Below the pieces are notes generated by a model that ran no database searches, was not told where the DNA came from, and saw only the letters and a list, made by a program, of their open reading frames with translations. The position numbers were made by a program, and so were the translations under genes. Source: Paracyclopina nana (Eukaryota > Arthropoda > Copepoda > Cyclopoida > Cyclopettidae). From it: DNA of 64,000 nt. The stretch covers positions 3,060,501 to 3,124,500 of the forward strand of contig JAGUCH010000007.1 in NCBI GenBank assembly GCA_019096065.1. Direction: 5' to 3'. Of the stretch, positions 21,295 to 34,679 are shown piece by piece (the stretch's first letter is position 1; every line of letters starts with the position of its first letter).

Positions 21295-23570
21295 ATGGCT
21301 CACTTCACCATTCTAAGCTTGATTTGCTTCTTATTTCAATGGGCAAAATCTGAAGAATTTGAAACTACAGATTCTGAATGTAATTATATTGAGCCTTTTT
21401 TTTTACAAAGAATACAAAACAAAATTACTCTTTCTAGTCTTGAGAAAAGACAGATATTACCTTGATGATGGCGGAGATGTCTACGACAAGTCTGCTCATG
21501 ATTACAATGGCCTTTATGATTTGGCCCTATTTAGGACATCAGCTCATAATTTAGAATTTGGAGCTCCTCTGTTGTGGGGAAACCAAATTGAGGATGAATT
21601 GTATGAGTTCCAGTACACTGAACCTATGGCCTCCAATGGTTGACTTGAACTTATTTTTGATGAATTTTTAAAGAACTAGCAAAATTTCAGAGATTGCCTC
21701 CCTAACACCAATCATTTCTCCAGAGGGAAGACAGTTGGCTTTTTCTCCTGATGCAGTGAATTGGGGGCAATATGTGTACACATTCAGCACAGAGGAGAGA
21801 CTCTCCAAAATATACCCAGGACCGTATGTATTTTTAATTATTCATGCTACATTCATTCAAGCATATTATTACTGAAGGTTCATAAGAGGAGCGCCAAGAT
21901 ACTTCATGGAGTTTTGTAAGCTGAAAGGGTACGACGGTTTGGCTTTGTACCTAACTCAGGCCGAAATTGAGCAATTAGCTCAAACAGATTTGAGAAATAG
22001 CCAAAAGCCAGCTGTCATTGCAGGTAAAGCAAAATATATATGTACTTTATGCCTATATTTCATTTTAGAGACACAATTTGAATAATGTAGGAAGAGTGTA
22101 CTCTGAGACCAAGCAATTTGAGACCACTGTGGATCAAGGGGCTCGATTTTATTGGTGCGATTACACCTATGATTGCTATGCCAAAAATGGCCTTTTTCCT
22201 GATGCATTGCCTGATAGCAAACTCATTGATACATCCATGTTTCAAGTGGATCCAAATGCAAGGTTTCCTGGAATTGCAGCCATAGATTTCACCACAACTC
22301 CACGTAAACCATATTTTTTTATCCACTCAATAAATGTTCATACTTTTTGTTCCTCCGTTTGTAAATTATGAAATAATTCCTAGTACTTTTCGCAAAATCG
22401 CGAGTCAAGAGCTTCTAAACCTAAGAGCTTTCTTTCAGCTATGCTAACTTCTGTAAGCGCAACCTACAACTTAAAAGCAATTTCTGATCCAGTTGTCCTA
22501 TGCGGAGACTACATTATGGGTATAATAATGAAAAAAGTACCAATATTGACCACTTTGAAATGATTTTTTTAATCAAGGGCCACCAACTAATCCAGAACCA
22601 CCTTATCAAGGAATACATTTGAAATTAGGCTCAATTGCAAACCCAAATTTAAACAGTTTCCCTTTGGAATTTGAAGGAAAGGATCTCATATTAACCAGTC
22701 CAAATGTTCAAGTTGATGAATTCATCTTCATACACAATGTTTTTTCCATTACTTTACCTCCATTGAGAAGAGCTGAATTTTCCTGGCATCACTTATGCGG
22801 AACTAAGGGAAGATCTCAAGTAAATAAAATTATTAAACTTCTTTTAATTATAACCTTACAAAAAATACATTTAATCAAGGTTAATTGTCAAGTGCAACTG
22901 GCAATTAGCAATCAAGAATACAGCATAGATAGATCCAGCAGAAACGTTTTCTACACATTACCTGAAGAGGAAATGGCAAATGATGGAAGTGTGAAAACTA
23001 AAAGCATGTTTTATGGAAGATACCAATTGCCTACCTTATCTGGAAAGTCAAAATTGAATGTTAAAGTTTCCTACAACAAAATAAATGGATCCTTTTTCAT
23101 GCAACAACCTCAAATTATCTCAAGGGAAAGATGCAGCCCTAGGTGAGTACGCTTTCTTTTTATGCAGTTATTAGACCAAATATTTCTAATGAGGAAAAAG
23201 ATAAAAGTTTTACACAAGACTTGATTAATAAATCTAATCAGGGAAACATGTGTTCTTTTCAGGTGGATCAAAATAGATGGATACAAATTGAGTGAAGCTA
23301 AGCTCACAGTTGCTCAAAATAGCTTTCCTAGTCTATCTGACACTATTGGAAATCCAATTGAAATGATATTTTATAAGAGTGAACTGTATTCAAGATATGA
23401 ACATACCTTGTATTCTTGCAAGCTCAAGTGCTTGCTTCATGAAGGATGTGACATTTTTTCCTATCATGCTCATATTTGTACCTTTTTGCCTCGTGTTCCC
23501 CTGAAAAATGAGTACTGGATAAATTATGCTTCAGAGCAAGAGGACTCCTCAGTTTTTGTGCTACATTGTG
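21295..23570 (+). other. Lectin gene, N-terminal block: signal peptide, unclassified region, PAN-like cluster
   Basis: Exons encode the signal peptide, then DDGGDVYDKSAHDYNGLYDLALF, RYFMEFCKLKGYDGLALYLT and QFETTVDQGARFYWCDYTYD. A beta-rich region with HHLCGT follows. Near 23390-23510 a Cys cluster (LYSCKLKCLLHEGCDIFSY, ICTFLP) matches the spacing of PAN/apple domains. The first 1.5 kb has no domain I can name. Confidence 0.55.
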
Positions 23571-26500
23571 CTACAGCTCTTGAAAATATTCTCACTGGGC
23601 ATGATTTTGAGACCAAATCTACTTGGCCAGGAAATTGGAAGCTAAGCAGTGACTCTGATCAGCTGCATTACAAACCACCTGAAATCCTGGATCACATGGC
23701 TATTTCCAGCCAAATTAGATATATGCTAGGCTCATCATCGTCTTCACCCATAGAAATAGAAACAAGCATTGATTTGGCAGATTTACCATTAAAAATGGAC
23801 TTGGACTATCTGAAAGCATTTAAACAAGTAACTAACACAACTTCATTATGATATATTTGTACATTTTTTATTTTAAGGAGGCTTTGCTAAAAGTTGTAGC
23901 TACTCCAGGAAAGCTAAGTTGTGACAGAGTAGAACTTATGATCAACGGAGTAAACAAGACCTCGATGGATTTACCCAGTCCTGTCTCTATGAAGAATAGA
24001 TCTTGCACTGCTCATACTTTGCTCACAAATGATGAATTGACCAGTTTGGCTTCAGTGTCTGTAAAAGGAGAGGGTATCAAGGATATTGGTGGGTTTGAGC
24101 TGCTTATCAACATGCCAGTGAACATTGGCTGCTTCAGAGTAATTTTTCTAAAATTGCAATTAATCCATTAATTAAAGATGTTTTCATTTCAGCAGAAAAG
24201 CTCAATCAAGATGAGCTCAGACAAAACTCATCCAGATGGAATGACTCCAACAAGATGTCTAACTTTGTGTCAAGCTGGGAACCTTAGACTTGCCTTGCTC
24301 CACAGTGCAGACAAGTGTTCATGTATTGAAGAAGTGTCCTTAAAGATCCTTATTCCTTTGACAAAAGAAAATTGTGATGCACCTTGTGATGGAGATGCTA
24401 ATCAATTTTGTGGTGGCTCTTCTAGCTCTATAGTGAATGTTTTTGTAGCATCTTGCCCTCAAGGATGGATAAGGTTTTCAGACAGGTGTTTTAAGTTTGG
24501 AAAATTATCACCAGACACTTCACAAGCCTTGGAAGATCAATGTGGAAATATAGGAGGTCATTTGTGGTCACCTAGAAACCTAGAGGATTTGGAATTTGTG
24601 ATCAACTTTGCGTCAAGGGAGTTGGAAGCATCAGATGAAAATATTAGCATTGGAGTCTTGAGTTTAAGCAATGCACATGGGTTGATTGCATCTGATTATA
24701 GCTTTGTACCTGGTGGAGTTGACTTCATCACTCATCAACCTCCTCAAGGAACTGCAATCCTGGAAGATGGAGATTATTTAATTGGAGACAAATGTGCAGT
24801 GTACTCAATGGCTGATAAGGAAGTCAGAAATGACTGTTCACCAGCTTATGGAGTCTGTGAAAAGCCCTTGGGTAATTTATTTGTTATCAAATAGCTGCAA
24901 AGTGACTTATTTTGCATTTATAGCAAAATCCTTTGGATATGAGCCTCTAGGATCAAATTTCACTGTGAGGCTTTCTCATCCATCTGAAATCCCTCCTGAC
25001 TTCTTAAGTGGAAGTGAGCAATTTCACTTTCACCTAAAATCTCTGGATGAGCCTAGATTCATAGAATTTGAGGCAGCTTTACCTTTTGTGCTGAGTGGTC
25101 TTAAGATAAGCACTAAAAATGACCAATTCTTGAAAGTATTTGCTCTTGAATACTTGGAGTTGCACTCATCTGACCCAGAAAATGCGACTTTGCAAGATAA
25201 GGTGATATAAAATAGTGATATCATTTAATTAAGCAACATTTTGTACCTTCCCTAATTTTTTAGGATTATTTCCTGTTTTTTGGCTCCCCTGATAATTTGC
25301 CAAAGCATTTCACTAGAGAAATTAGATTGACTCAGCCAGTTTTCACCAACAAGTTCAGAATAGTTGAGATTGAAGGCTCTAAAGAGATCAATGTGAAAAT
25401 TGACATACTTGGTCAAACTGCAGCATACAGATATTCAGCAAATCCTAACATGGAAAAGCAAGAAATTACTGAAGGTTTATATAATTAATTTAATTGAAAA
25501 AATCGACTACAGATTTTTTTCAGATATTCCTCCCACTTTATATGCTTCGTCTTTCATTATGGCATCAACAAGTTTTAATGGCAACTATCGAATTAAAAAA
25601 AACTTGTGCCCTGGGGGAAAGCTGGAATATACAGGTGTATTTGAGCCAAATGGCTCAAGGGAAACTTCTAACAAAGAAAGTAGGCTAAATTATACAACCC
25701 AAAGTCCAAGTAAGGCAAATCATGTTCCTTTCTTGTTTTGTAGTTATGGCTATTGTGTTGTATTACCCTGGAGGCTTTTTATCAACAAGGTTGTTGTTTC
25801 CAATGATCACAGTAACTGCATTCATTAAAAATGGCCAAACTGCAGAAAATAAAACTAGTGGGCCATTTGGAGTGGACCTTAACAACAAAACCATCTTTTC
25901 TGGTGCTGTAGTGTGTTCTAATACAGAACTAGTTACTTACTTCATGGGCAAAAAAGTTCACACCTATGCAACAAGACCTGAACAACTGACTCTGCTAAGC
26001 ATTTACAACATAAATATCAGGGCTTCTTCTAATTTCAAATTCAAAGAGATTAAAGTAACTAGCTGTACGTCTATATATCCTGCTTTTGTTCATCAGTATC
26101 TGGTTAAATTTCTTTCATTTCAGGGGAAGATCTTGGAATTGCTCAAGTTATGTACAATGCAGCTAAGGATTTTCCTCAAAGTGCTTTTTCTGGATCAAAT
26201 TCAAGAGGCCAAACAATATCATTAAGAAAATTGAATGATCCAATTTACCTCAAAGATTCAAGCCAACTAATACAGCTATACAAATCTTCTAGTGATTGGG
26301 AAATGGGATACTTAAGCTATCAATTCATTCAAGTAAGATCTCATAAATTTGGATGTGTTGAACTTAACTATGGTGATGAATTGTAGAGCTGCTATCACTC
26401 ACCAAGTGGATACGCAAAATGTAAAACAACTGGAGTATCAAAAGGGAATAAACTCATTGGAGGGGGCACAAATAATTACTTATTTCAAAACAAATGCTAT

Positions 26501-29500
26501 GGAAATTTCAAGTATTTTGGATCAGTCTGCACTGATTTCTCCACAGAAGACCAAATTGTGCCCTTTGAACAAGCAATGAGCCTGTGCTCAGATGACAAAG
26601 TCATCTACATAACTCCAAGCCAATATCAAAATATTTTGTTCAAGGAAGCAATGAATCAAAAGGTATACTATGAATAAACACTATTGACAATACTTTTGGA
26701 TAGTTAAAAGTTAATTTATTTCTAGTATAATCCACTCCACACACTCTGGATTGGAATACAGAAGAAGAATGGTGAGTGGTTTGAGTTGAATGGGAAAAAG
26801 CTTGACCCTCATAAAACAGATTGGGCCCAAAATGAACCCTCAACTGCAGGAAATTGTGCTATTGCTGACCAATCAATAGGGTAATGGGGATACTAATAAA
26901 TGAAGAACCTTTTATCTCACAAAATATGTTCACAGATACAAATGGAAAGTTGTATCCTGTAGCAGTAGTCATAGCACAATATGCTCTCTCAGAATGGCAG
27001 GTTGCAAGGATGGATTTAGATGGGCTCAAAATTACAAGACAAATGAAACTTGCTTAAAAAGTACAAAACTGTGGCATGGATACTTTAGACAATCTGAAGC
27101 AACCTTATATCAGTCATTTTGGACTGCTGAGCAGTATTGTAATGCATTTGGCACCAGATTGGCCACACCTATGATTGCAGCAGACTTTGCAAATATGACT
27201 CTTTTCCTGTCATCCCTCAAGGAGGATTATTCATATCAAGGAAGCTCATTTGTAATAAGTTTCATATCTTAATGTTTACCCTATAATTAAACTTATTATT
27301 TATTTAAGAGTTTTGTGTTCTTCATGCTTGGTATGAAAAGATATTTAGCTCAAGCTAACTACTACATATTTGCTGACAGGTATCTTAAAATAACTATTAA
27401 AGGAATTTCAAATCTGATTCCACAAATATTTATTTCCAGTAAAGATTTGGGAACTTACCCATCTAGTCTTGGATCTGGAGGGTATTGTAATTATTACTTA
27501 TATTTTACCACATCATCAACAGGGCAAAAGGAAATCATGCCAAGTGAATGTTCTAGTGCCAATGTCCCTGGAGTGACAGGAGCCAACACCTTTGCATTAT
27601 GTGAAGACACTGGGTGTAAAACAGCAAATAATGAATACTGCATCTTCCCATTCAAATTTGGAGGACGATCATATAGCACTTGCATCACGCTAGGGTCATT
27701 AGCAAGTCCGTGGTGTAGCACAAAAATAGATTTAAACGGGAATCATGTATCCGGATATGAGCAGCAATGTACTCCAACTTGTCCTGTTAGCAATTGCCCA
27801 ATTGGCTACTACAAAGCTGAACCTGACTATACATGTTACAGGGTAACTTTTTTCTTGGAACTAAAAGCCTTTATATGGTTCTCACCCTTAAACTACAGGT
27901 GTCAACTTCAAAAGACGGTGACCTCATGGGGTCTTTTGATGAAGCTGAAATACATTGTGGTTTAGATGGAGGAAGATTGTATCAACCAAGAGTTGCCGGC
28001 AGTTTGGATACTATTATGCAATTAGAGTCTGAAGTTTTGCTTCATCATCACATGTGGGCTGGCATGAAGGACTCCTATGTTGCCATAGGTTTACAAATGA
28101 CTGCTGACACTAATGGTCAGCCAACTTTGAGGTACAGAGATGGAACACTTGTAGATCCTGGATTGTACCAGCATTTCCAATGGCTCCCAGGTCATCCTGA
28201 ATTCAATGACTCTTGCGTGGCAATCACCAGTGGACACTTTATGTCAGTTCCTTGCTCAGGATACAGCAAAGGTGATGATTTGTTGGAAACATTTGCTGCC
28301 TTTTTATGCTTAGGTTACATTTTCAGATTCCTCTAATGTGAGCAACAATTTTCTCGGCTACATTTGTGAAACAAGGCCAATGAAAGTGGTTGGCAACCAG
28401 AATTTTGGCAAGCCTTGCCAATTTCCTTTTGCATTTGAAAATACTTTACACTACAGCTGCACAATATTGAACAATGATGACATATGTAAATTATATTCAA
28501 TTCAATAAAATTGTAATGTACGTTTAACTAGGGCTTTTTACAGCAACTGGAGCAATTCCTTGGTGTGCAGTGACTGTAACTGAAGATACTTTAGAAGTAA
28601 AAGAATGGGGCCTATGCTTGGATGAGAAACTCATTGCATATGCTGGAGGCAGCCAAGGAAAAGAATGCCAATTTCCATTTCTAATGAATGAAAAGTGAGC
28701 AATCCTTATTCTATCTACTTTATAAAAAGTACCAAGAGTTTGCTGTAGGTACTATGAAACTTGCACAAAGGAGAACCTAATCACAGGAGATACAGAGAGT
28801 GATTACTGGTGCCCTCCCAATGATTATGTGGACGCAGAAACCCTAGAATGGACTGGAAACCATTCCATATTCCAGTCATATGGACTTTGCAACCAACCTT
28901 ACTTTCCACCAGATAATGGATGCCAAGACCACTACTTCCCAGTAATGTTTTTAGAATATCAGGCTAAAAAATGTATTTCAAAGGGACATTCCTTCATAGG
29001 TTCAAGACAAATGTATCAGAATTTCGCCATATGCAACTACCTTTGATGAGGCTCAATCTAGATGCTTTTCTGAAGGAGCCAATTTAGCCTACATTCCAAA
29101 TCAAGAGTTCCTTGATGCTTTTGCTCAAGCATTGGCCACAAAAAAGCAACAATTTGAAGTTTACGCTCAAATTGATGATTTGTGGTTTGGTGGTATCTCC
29201 TCTAAAACTGGAGCTTGGTCCTGGATTGGATATTCACAGAGCTTTAGCCAGTTTAATTTATGGAAGGATAAGCAAGTGTGTAAAGGTGGTATTTGCTCCG
29301 GAAATGAAGGGCTGACAGTAAAAACAGCTGATGAGTATGCTTGGATAGCAGCGAATACATCAAAAGTACTTCCCTATGTTTGCACCTACAATTGCTTACA
29401 TGGATACAGATGGTTCAAAAGCTTGAGGAAATGTATCAAGGTTGTGGATAGCCCCAAAAAGTAATTATTAATTAGTTTCAGTAAAATGTAAGGAGACTAT

Positions 29501-32500
29501 TATCTTCTATGTTTATTAGGACTTTGCCTGAGGCCATTTTTGATTGCCATCAAGATGGAGGAAAGCTCCTGGCCATTCCAAACTGTGATCTTCTTATTGA
29601 CTTCTTGTACGAATTCAGAAATTCAACTCCGATAAATGGCATTGAATCATACATGTTGGGTATATTTGGTGGAGCATATTTGCCTACTTATGAAAGAATG
29701 CTATCTGAAAGTTCAACTGATGCTATGTTTACTAGGTAATTTTAAATACCCCAAAAATTAGAAGCAATTATACTTAATGTAATTAGCGAGGGGTATGGTT
29801 TCAATGGAGACATTTCAAATGGACTTTGCAATCCCAATTTCAAGTTTGAGCCCAAAAAGTTTTATTATTTTGGTGCTTCAGTGGAAGAGGAAACTTTATA
29901 CAGTTTCAGCGAAGAATTAATCATTGGCTCACCTTTACCCAAATATGGGTATATTTGCCAAGCCAAAGGTGAATTAATATTGCATTTCTTAAATAAATAG
30001 CTGACATCATTACTACTTTCAGATTCTTGGAGTTGTCCTGATGGATATATGATGTTTCAAGAAAGTTGCTACAAAGTTGTTGAAAGCAATTTGACTGCCA
30101 TTGATGCTGAAATACATTGTAATAATTCGGCACCAAGCGGAGATCTGGCAAAACCTGGTTCCCTTTTGCATGTATTTGGTTAAATTGTCTTAATGTAGCC
30201 ATTAGGTAACCCAGTCATTTTTCTCTAGAATCTTGTCTTATCTCATTTGATTGGTACCAATAATCTTCTTGATACGCCAATATGGCTTGGCTTTCGATAT
30301 GAGTATGTAGATGAAAGTACACTTTTCTCTGGATCAGGTGATTTTGAACCAGTAGCATAATCAAACTAGTTTTACATTTTTTATGTAGATCCAAATTCAT
30401 GTGGAGCTATTTTAGTAGAAAGCATCAATGGGATTTTTAAGCCACGTTTTGCTGAAGAGAATTGTAGAAGCCAATTTTTCTTCATATGTCATGCACAAAT
30501 GAGCTTCACAGATATAGACTCAATAACTGACCCGATTGCATTATGGCCTTTAACTAAGCCGACAAAGGCCAATGACATTTTGACCCATAAGATACCAACC
30601 AAAGCAAGTAATATTGGATATGACCCAAGATGGGCACCATCAAGTCTCATGGGAAGTGCCATATTTTCGGGCAATTTAATGCCCCAAAACTCTTTTATTG
30701 AAGTAACAAGTAGCGATGTGAGCTTACTTGCATCAGATTCATTGACAATTATGGCCTGGATTTGGCCGGAAGGCTCATATGAGATGGCCTTGTTTGATTT
30801 CAGGGGTCTTCAGTTTGATTCTATTACCAATCTGTATCTTACACTGAATAATGGGCAAATACAACTTGCTGATCCTGGAAGCAATTTACTCTTCAGATCT
30901 CTAAGTATTCAATCTAAAATCATGTTTGAAAACCTACTAAGAACTTAATTAAATTGAAAGGTGATTACCCTATTACAAATGACTCTTGGCATTCCATTGC
31001 TTTCACTTTTAATGCATTTGAAGGCCTTGCCTCGTTTTATGTTGATGACAAGTTGGGCTATGAAGTTGAGGCTCCAGATGGAACTTTTGTAGCCTACAAA
31101 GGCCTTTCTTTTCCTGTGTCTCAAGTGGACTGGATAAAAAGTAAGATGTTCACAAGCTTATTGGAAAGCAGATAATACTTTTCATAATTTAGAGTCAACC
31201 CAAACGACGTGGAGAGTTGGAAGCAGTATTTTGGACATTAATGTTAACTTCAGGGGAAGAATGAGTTGTATTCAATATTTTACAAAAGCTTTAACACCAG
31301 CTGAAGTCCACCTAATGAAAAACTGCTCAGCTGCTTTTAAAGTGAAATCTTCAAAATGTCCAATTGGATATTTCCTCATTGATGGGAAATGCTTCAAGGT
31401 AAAAAGAACATTGGCAATTCAAGTAGCTTCTACCAACTTTTTATGCACAGCTTGGTGAAGGCATAGGGTCATTTGCAGAAGCTGAGTATGGATGCATGCA
31501 ACCACAGGGCTCAGGCTCTAATTGGGACCAAAAGCTGGCATTTTCGTACAGCCATCACGCCTTGGAAATGCTTTCAAAATATGTCCAAGCTCAATTAGGC
31601 TCTGCAACTTTATTGTGGATTGGTATTGAGGATATGGATAAAAATGGACTTTGGTCAACAACAATTGACGACCTAGACATTTCTTCAAATGACTCAATTT
31701 GGTTACTAAATGGAAATAAAGGCCATTGTGGAGCGTTGGATACAGGGTAAAACATGAATTTCAAACAGCAATAACCTCTCTGATTATTTATGGACAAATA
31801 CACTAAAAATATTTTTAATTGTCATTTAAAGGTTTGCTGTGTGGCAAAATTGCGAGGATTCATTGCACTTTGTTTGTATGCAAAATACATTGGATACTTT
31901 GCCAGACAATTTTTGCCCACTCGAATATTCTCCTTATCGATCCAAATGTTTGTCTGGGGTAAGGCAAGCAGAAAACTACACTCATGCCATGGTACATAAT
32001 TTACTGAAAGTTGATTCATGTGTGAGTATATGTTTGACATATCATAGGAACAATGTGCAATGAGAGGAGGCTATATTTTTGCTCCAAGAAGTAGTTCTGA
32101 ACTGGAAGTAATGAGACAAATTACAAGACATAGGGGTAAGTATTGCTAGACAATGTGGCAAATTCATATTTTGTAAAATGCATGGATGTGCACTTGTAGT
32201 ACAAAAAGACAGTTGGATTGGAGTTCAAAATCTGAGGGTGGAATATACCTTTGAAGCCTCCTCAGAATACAGTCATCCATTACAGTCAATTGAAATAGCA
32301 GCAAAAACCTTTGGCACAGGGGAATTATTTGATGAAGATACAGACTTCAACCTGGGTTTTACAAAGCCCTGGCAAGGACCTTGTGTATTCTTGAAGACCT
32401 CCAACAATTTTCAGCCAACAGAAAGCAAATCTTGTTCTCAAACGAAAGGATATATTTGTGAATGGAAGGGTAATTGTATTCAAACCTGGAAATGTATCCA

Positions 32501-34679
32501 TTTTCGTTGAATGTATTGCCTAGGTACTCCATGCCCTAGTGGATACATCCAACCACAGCATTACAGGGATTCCAGATCATGTATTGGTGTGTCCCTAAAG
32601 GAGAAATTACTAGACGCATCCATGTGCCAAATGCACACAGATAAGCAAAGAAGTCTCCTTACACCGTTGGAATCTGACATAATACCATACTACATTTCTA
32701 TGATGTATTCCCATTGGCTTATGAGTCTGATTCATGTATTTTCTAAACATGTAAATGTATTCTAGGCAAGGAGAACAGCCAGTTTGGATCAACACTTTGG
32801 TGACCAAAAATGAGACTAAATGGAGGTATTTAAATGGATCTGTATTGAACAGTTCAACCATTGAGGACCTAAGATCATCTCATTGGACAAGTGAAAATAG
32901 CCTTGCTCAAAACGACACAAATTGTGCAAAGCTTTTGCCGTCTGGAATAATTGAGCCTTTAACCAACGACTCTTGCTTGGAAACAGAAATGAGAGCTGCT
33001 TGCCACTACAAAACTTGCTTGACAACTCGAGGAGAACACTGTATTTTCCCATTCAGATACAAAAATGTATCCTTGAGTGGCATTGAAACCTCTTTGGTGT
33101 TTAATGAATGTTCAACAGTTCACTTGCATAGACCATGGTGTCCAACAGGTTAGTTACTGCCCAAAATGCTAAAAGTTTGTAAGTCACATTTGATGAGTGT
33201 ATTTTCAAATATTTGGCAGAATTGGATACTGATGGATCTATACTAAGATGGGGATTCTGCTTGCCAGACTGTCCACACGAGGAAATACAAGTTGCCTGCT
33301 TGGAAGAGCCACTTTTCCCTGATTTCGTGGAAGAGGATGGATACCACCAAAACCTGACCTCTTCTTACATCCAAGGATCAGAAGAAGTCCTACTGGAATT
33401 TGATTACGTGACATATGAGTGTCCCATAGGTCACGTGGTTGAGGGATCTTTTAACGTGACCAATTATGCTTATTGCCATGACTGGAATTACATTTATGCC
33501 TTTGATCTGTCGAAACCCTGCGTTCGTAAGCAGATACATTTTATTTTAATGTATTTTTTCAGTGGTACCCGAATTTTCATTTTAAGCTTCTGTTTGCCCA
33601 TGCCCACCCTGGTTTCCAAACAACACTTGGTGGGGTAGCTACAATTTCAGCTCTAGATATCCACCAAAATGCGTTGAAGGAGATGATAAACCGAAGCATT
33701 ACAAAACTGCCATTGAATACAAGTGTCCTGAAGGTTTCAACTTCGAAGGCGCTCAAGAATACAACGTTACAGATACACTGATTTTAACATGTGAATCTTG
33801 GGCAGATTGGCATCCTCCAATTCAACCTCATTGCATACGTATAACTGTCAACATCTTTTATATTATAGAGGAAACTAATAGATAGCAATTTTAGCTTTGG
33901 AATGCACAGAAGATCCCCCTTTGGTACTCAATGATGACAGAGGCATGTATGACTTCAATGGCAACAAGACTTTCACTGTTGAAGTTAATTACTGGTGTGA
34001 ATTGCCTGGTTGGGGGTATCCTTCAAATGGTGGATCCAATGTAACCACATTTTGCCAGGCTGATCAAACTTGGTCTGTCAATCATGTGGAAGACTGCATT
34101 TGTACGTACACCTTATATTCAGCAACTGTATTCAATTACTATTGACCAATTTCACAGTGCTGCCATGCCCTGATCCTGCTCCTCCAGCCAAAATAGGAGG
34201 TTGGATGTGGTATGACATTCAAGCCACAAAATACAAATGTCCAAATGGATTTCAATTCACTGATGGCTCTTATCCTTACACTTATTCAAATTGCACCCTA
34301 GTCAAAAAGTGGCTGCCAGCCACCATTTTGGACTGTGAACGTAAGATACTATGATTTTTAGCTAAATAACTACAGGATTATTCAAAATGTATCTTTTAGC
34401 AAGGACTTGTGATGAAGATGTACCAGAGCCTTATTTGGGCATGGACTTTATATGGCCGTCTCAGCAGAGTAGGAATTATGGCACACAAATCACTTATGGA
34501 TGCCCTTTTAGATCAGCTACAGCAGTCGACCACTTAAAATGTACTATTCTAATGTATTTACGTTTCTACGAGCTAATCATAAAGCCAAGTTTATGTTAAG
34601 ATCAATATGTGACTTGCATTTGGAACAAGGATACAGATGAGATGATTTGGTGGCCACCTTCAATTGAAGAATGCTCAGG
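21295..34679 (+). CDS. Giant secreted multidomain lectin (WSC, CTLD, FN2, LamG, sushi)
   Basis: Starts at ATG 21295 with signal peptide MAHFTILSLICFLFQWAKS. Dozens of small exons separated by introns of about 50-70 bp (a few longer) run in one direction to the last confident exon, ending IEECS near 34679. Domain order: unclassified N-terminal region; PAN-like Cys cluster; WSC plus C-type lectin domain; discoidin-like region; several C-type lectin domains with interspersed fibronectin type II; LamG; three more lectin domains; fibronectin type II; five sushi repeats. No transmembrane helix is seen. The mix of lectin and fibronectin type II domains recalls mannose-receptor-type proteins, suggesting glycan or matrix binding, but the order is not one I know. 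The terminal exon is unresolved. I treat it as one gene because no internal stop, start or promoter-like break separates the blocks; it could be two adjacent genes. Confidence 0.7.
24178..26100 (+). other. Lectin gene, WSC domain, first C-type lectin domain and discoidin-like region
   Basis: The exon at 24178-24870 encodes a WSC-type pattern (CLTLCQAG, KCSCIEE, CDAPCDGDANQFCGG). A C-type lectin domain follows directly (CPQGWIRFSDRCFKF, DQCGNIGGHLWSPR, CAVYS, CSPAYGVCE). At 24920-25480, segments such as FTNKFRIVEIEGSKEINVKI followed by DILG resemble the C-terminal half of F5/8 type C (discoidin) domains. A second beta-rich region without a clear family extends to about 26100. Confidence 0.6.
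26376..28890 (+). other. Lectin gene, lectin domains 2-4 with fibronectin type II domains 1-3
   Basis: Lectin domains lie at about 26380-26990 (LWIGIQ, DWAQNEPSTAGNCA), 26995-27590 (TAEQYCNAFGTRLATP) and 27800-28330 (DEAEIHCGLDGGRL, DSCVAI). Fibronectin type II modules lie at about 27607-27780 (YCIFPFKFGGRSYSTC, PWCST), 28400-28640 (CQFPFAFENTLHYSC, PWCAV) and 28660-28890 (CQFPFLMNEK, YYETC, DYWCPP). The CxFPF, YxxC and WC spacing is diagnostic of type II modules. Confidence 0.7.
28900..30490 (+). other. Lectin gene, lectin domains 5-7
   Basis: Three further C-type lectin domains are read at about 28950-29390 (FDEAQSRCFSEGANLAYIP, VLPYVCTY), 29400-29960 (AIFDCHQDGGKLLAIPN, GYICQAK) and 30020-30490 (SCPDGYMMFQESCYKV, FFICHAQ). 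Calcium-binding EPN/QPD and WND motifs are mostly absent or altered, so calcium-dependent sugar binding is doubtful for these copies. Confidence 0.65.
30500..31340 (+). other. Lectin gene, LamG (pentraxin/concanavalin-like) domain
   Basis: The region starts DPIALWPLTKPTKANDIL and continues with FIEVTSSDVSLLASDSLTI, MAWIWPEGSYEMALFDF, WHSIAFTFNAFEGLASFYVD, TTWRVGSSI and GRMSCIQYFTKALTPAEV. This is the classic LamG/pentraxin strand order, including the MAWIWP and SIAFTF strands and the closing IQYFTKALT. It sits between two runs of C-type lectin domains. Confidence 0.65.
31345..33270 (+). other. Lectin gene, lectin domains 8-10 and fibronectin type II domain 4
   Basis: Lectin domains lie at about 31350-31890 (CPIGYFLIDGKCFK, LLWIGIEDMDKNGLW, CEDSLHFVCMQ), 31900-32470 (CPLEYSPYRSKCL, CAMRGGYIFAP, GYICEWK) and 32525-33010 (CPSGYIQPQHYRDSRSC, PVWINTLV, CAKLL). 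A fibronectin type II module follows at 33015-33270 (HCIFPFRYKNVSLSG, NECST, PWCPT, GFCLPDC). Confidence 0.65.
33285..34679 (+). other. Lectin gene, five sushi (CCP) repeats
   Basis: Repeats begin near 33287 (VACLEEPLFPDF), 33590 (CPCPPWFPN), 33898 (LECTEDPPLVLN), 34160 (LPCPDPAPPAKIGG) and 34403 (RTCDEDVPEPYLGM). Each has the four-Cys sushi pattern with a YxCP strand (TYECPIG, YKCPEG, YWCEL, YKCPNG, YGCPF) and a terminal W-P-C segment (WHPPIQPHC, WLPATILDC, WWPPSIEEC). The sushi block forms the C-terminal end of the protein as far as I can follow it. Confidence 0.7.
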
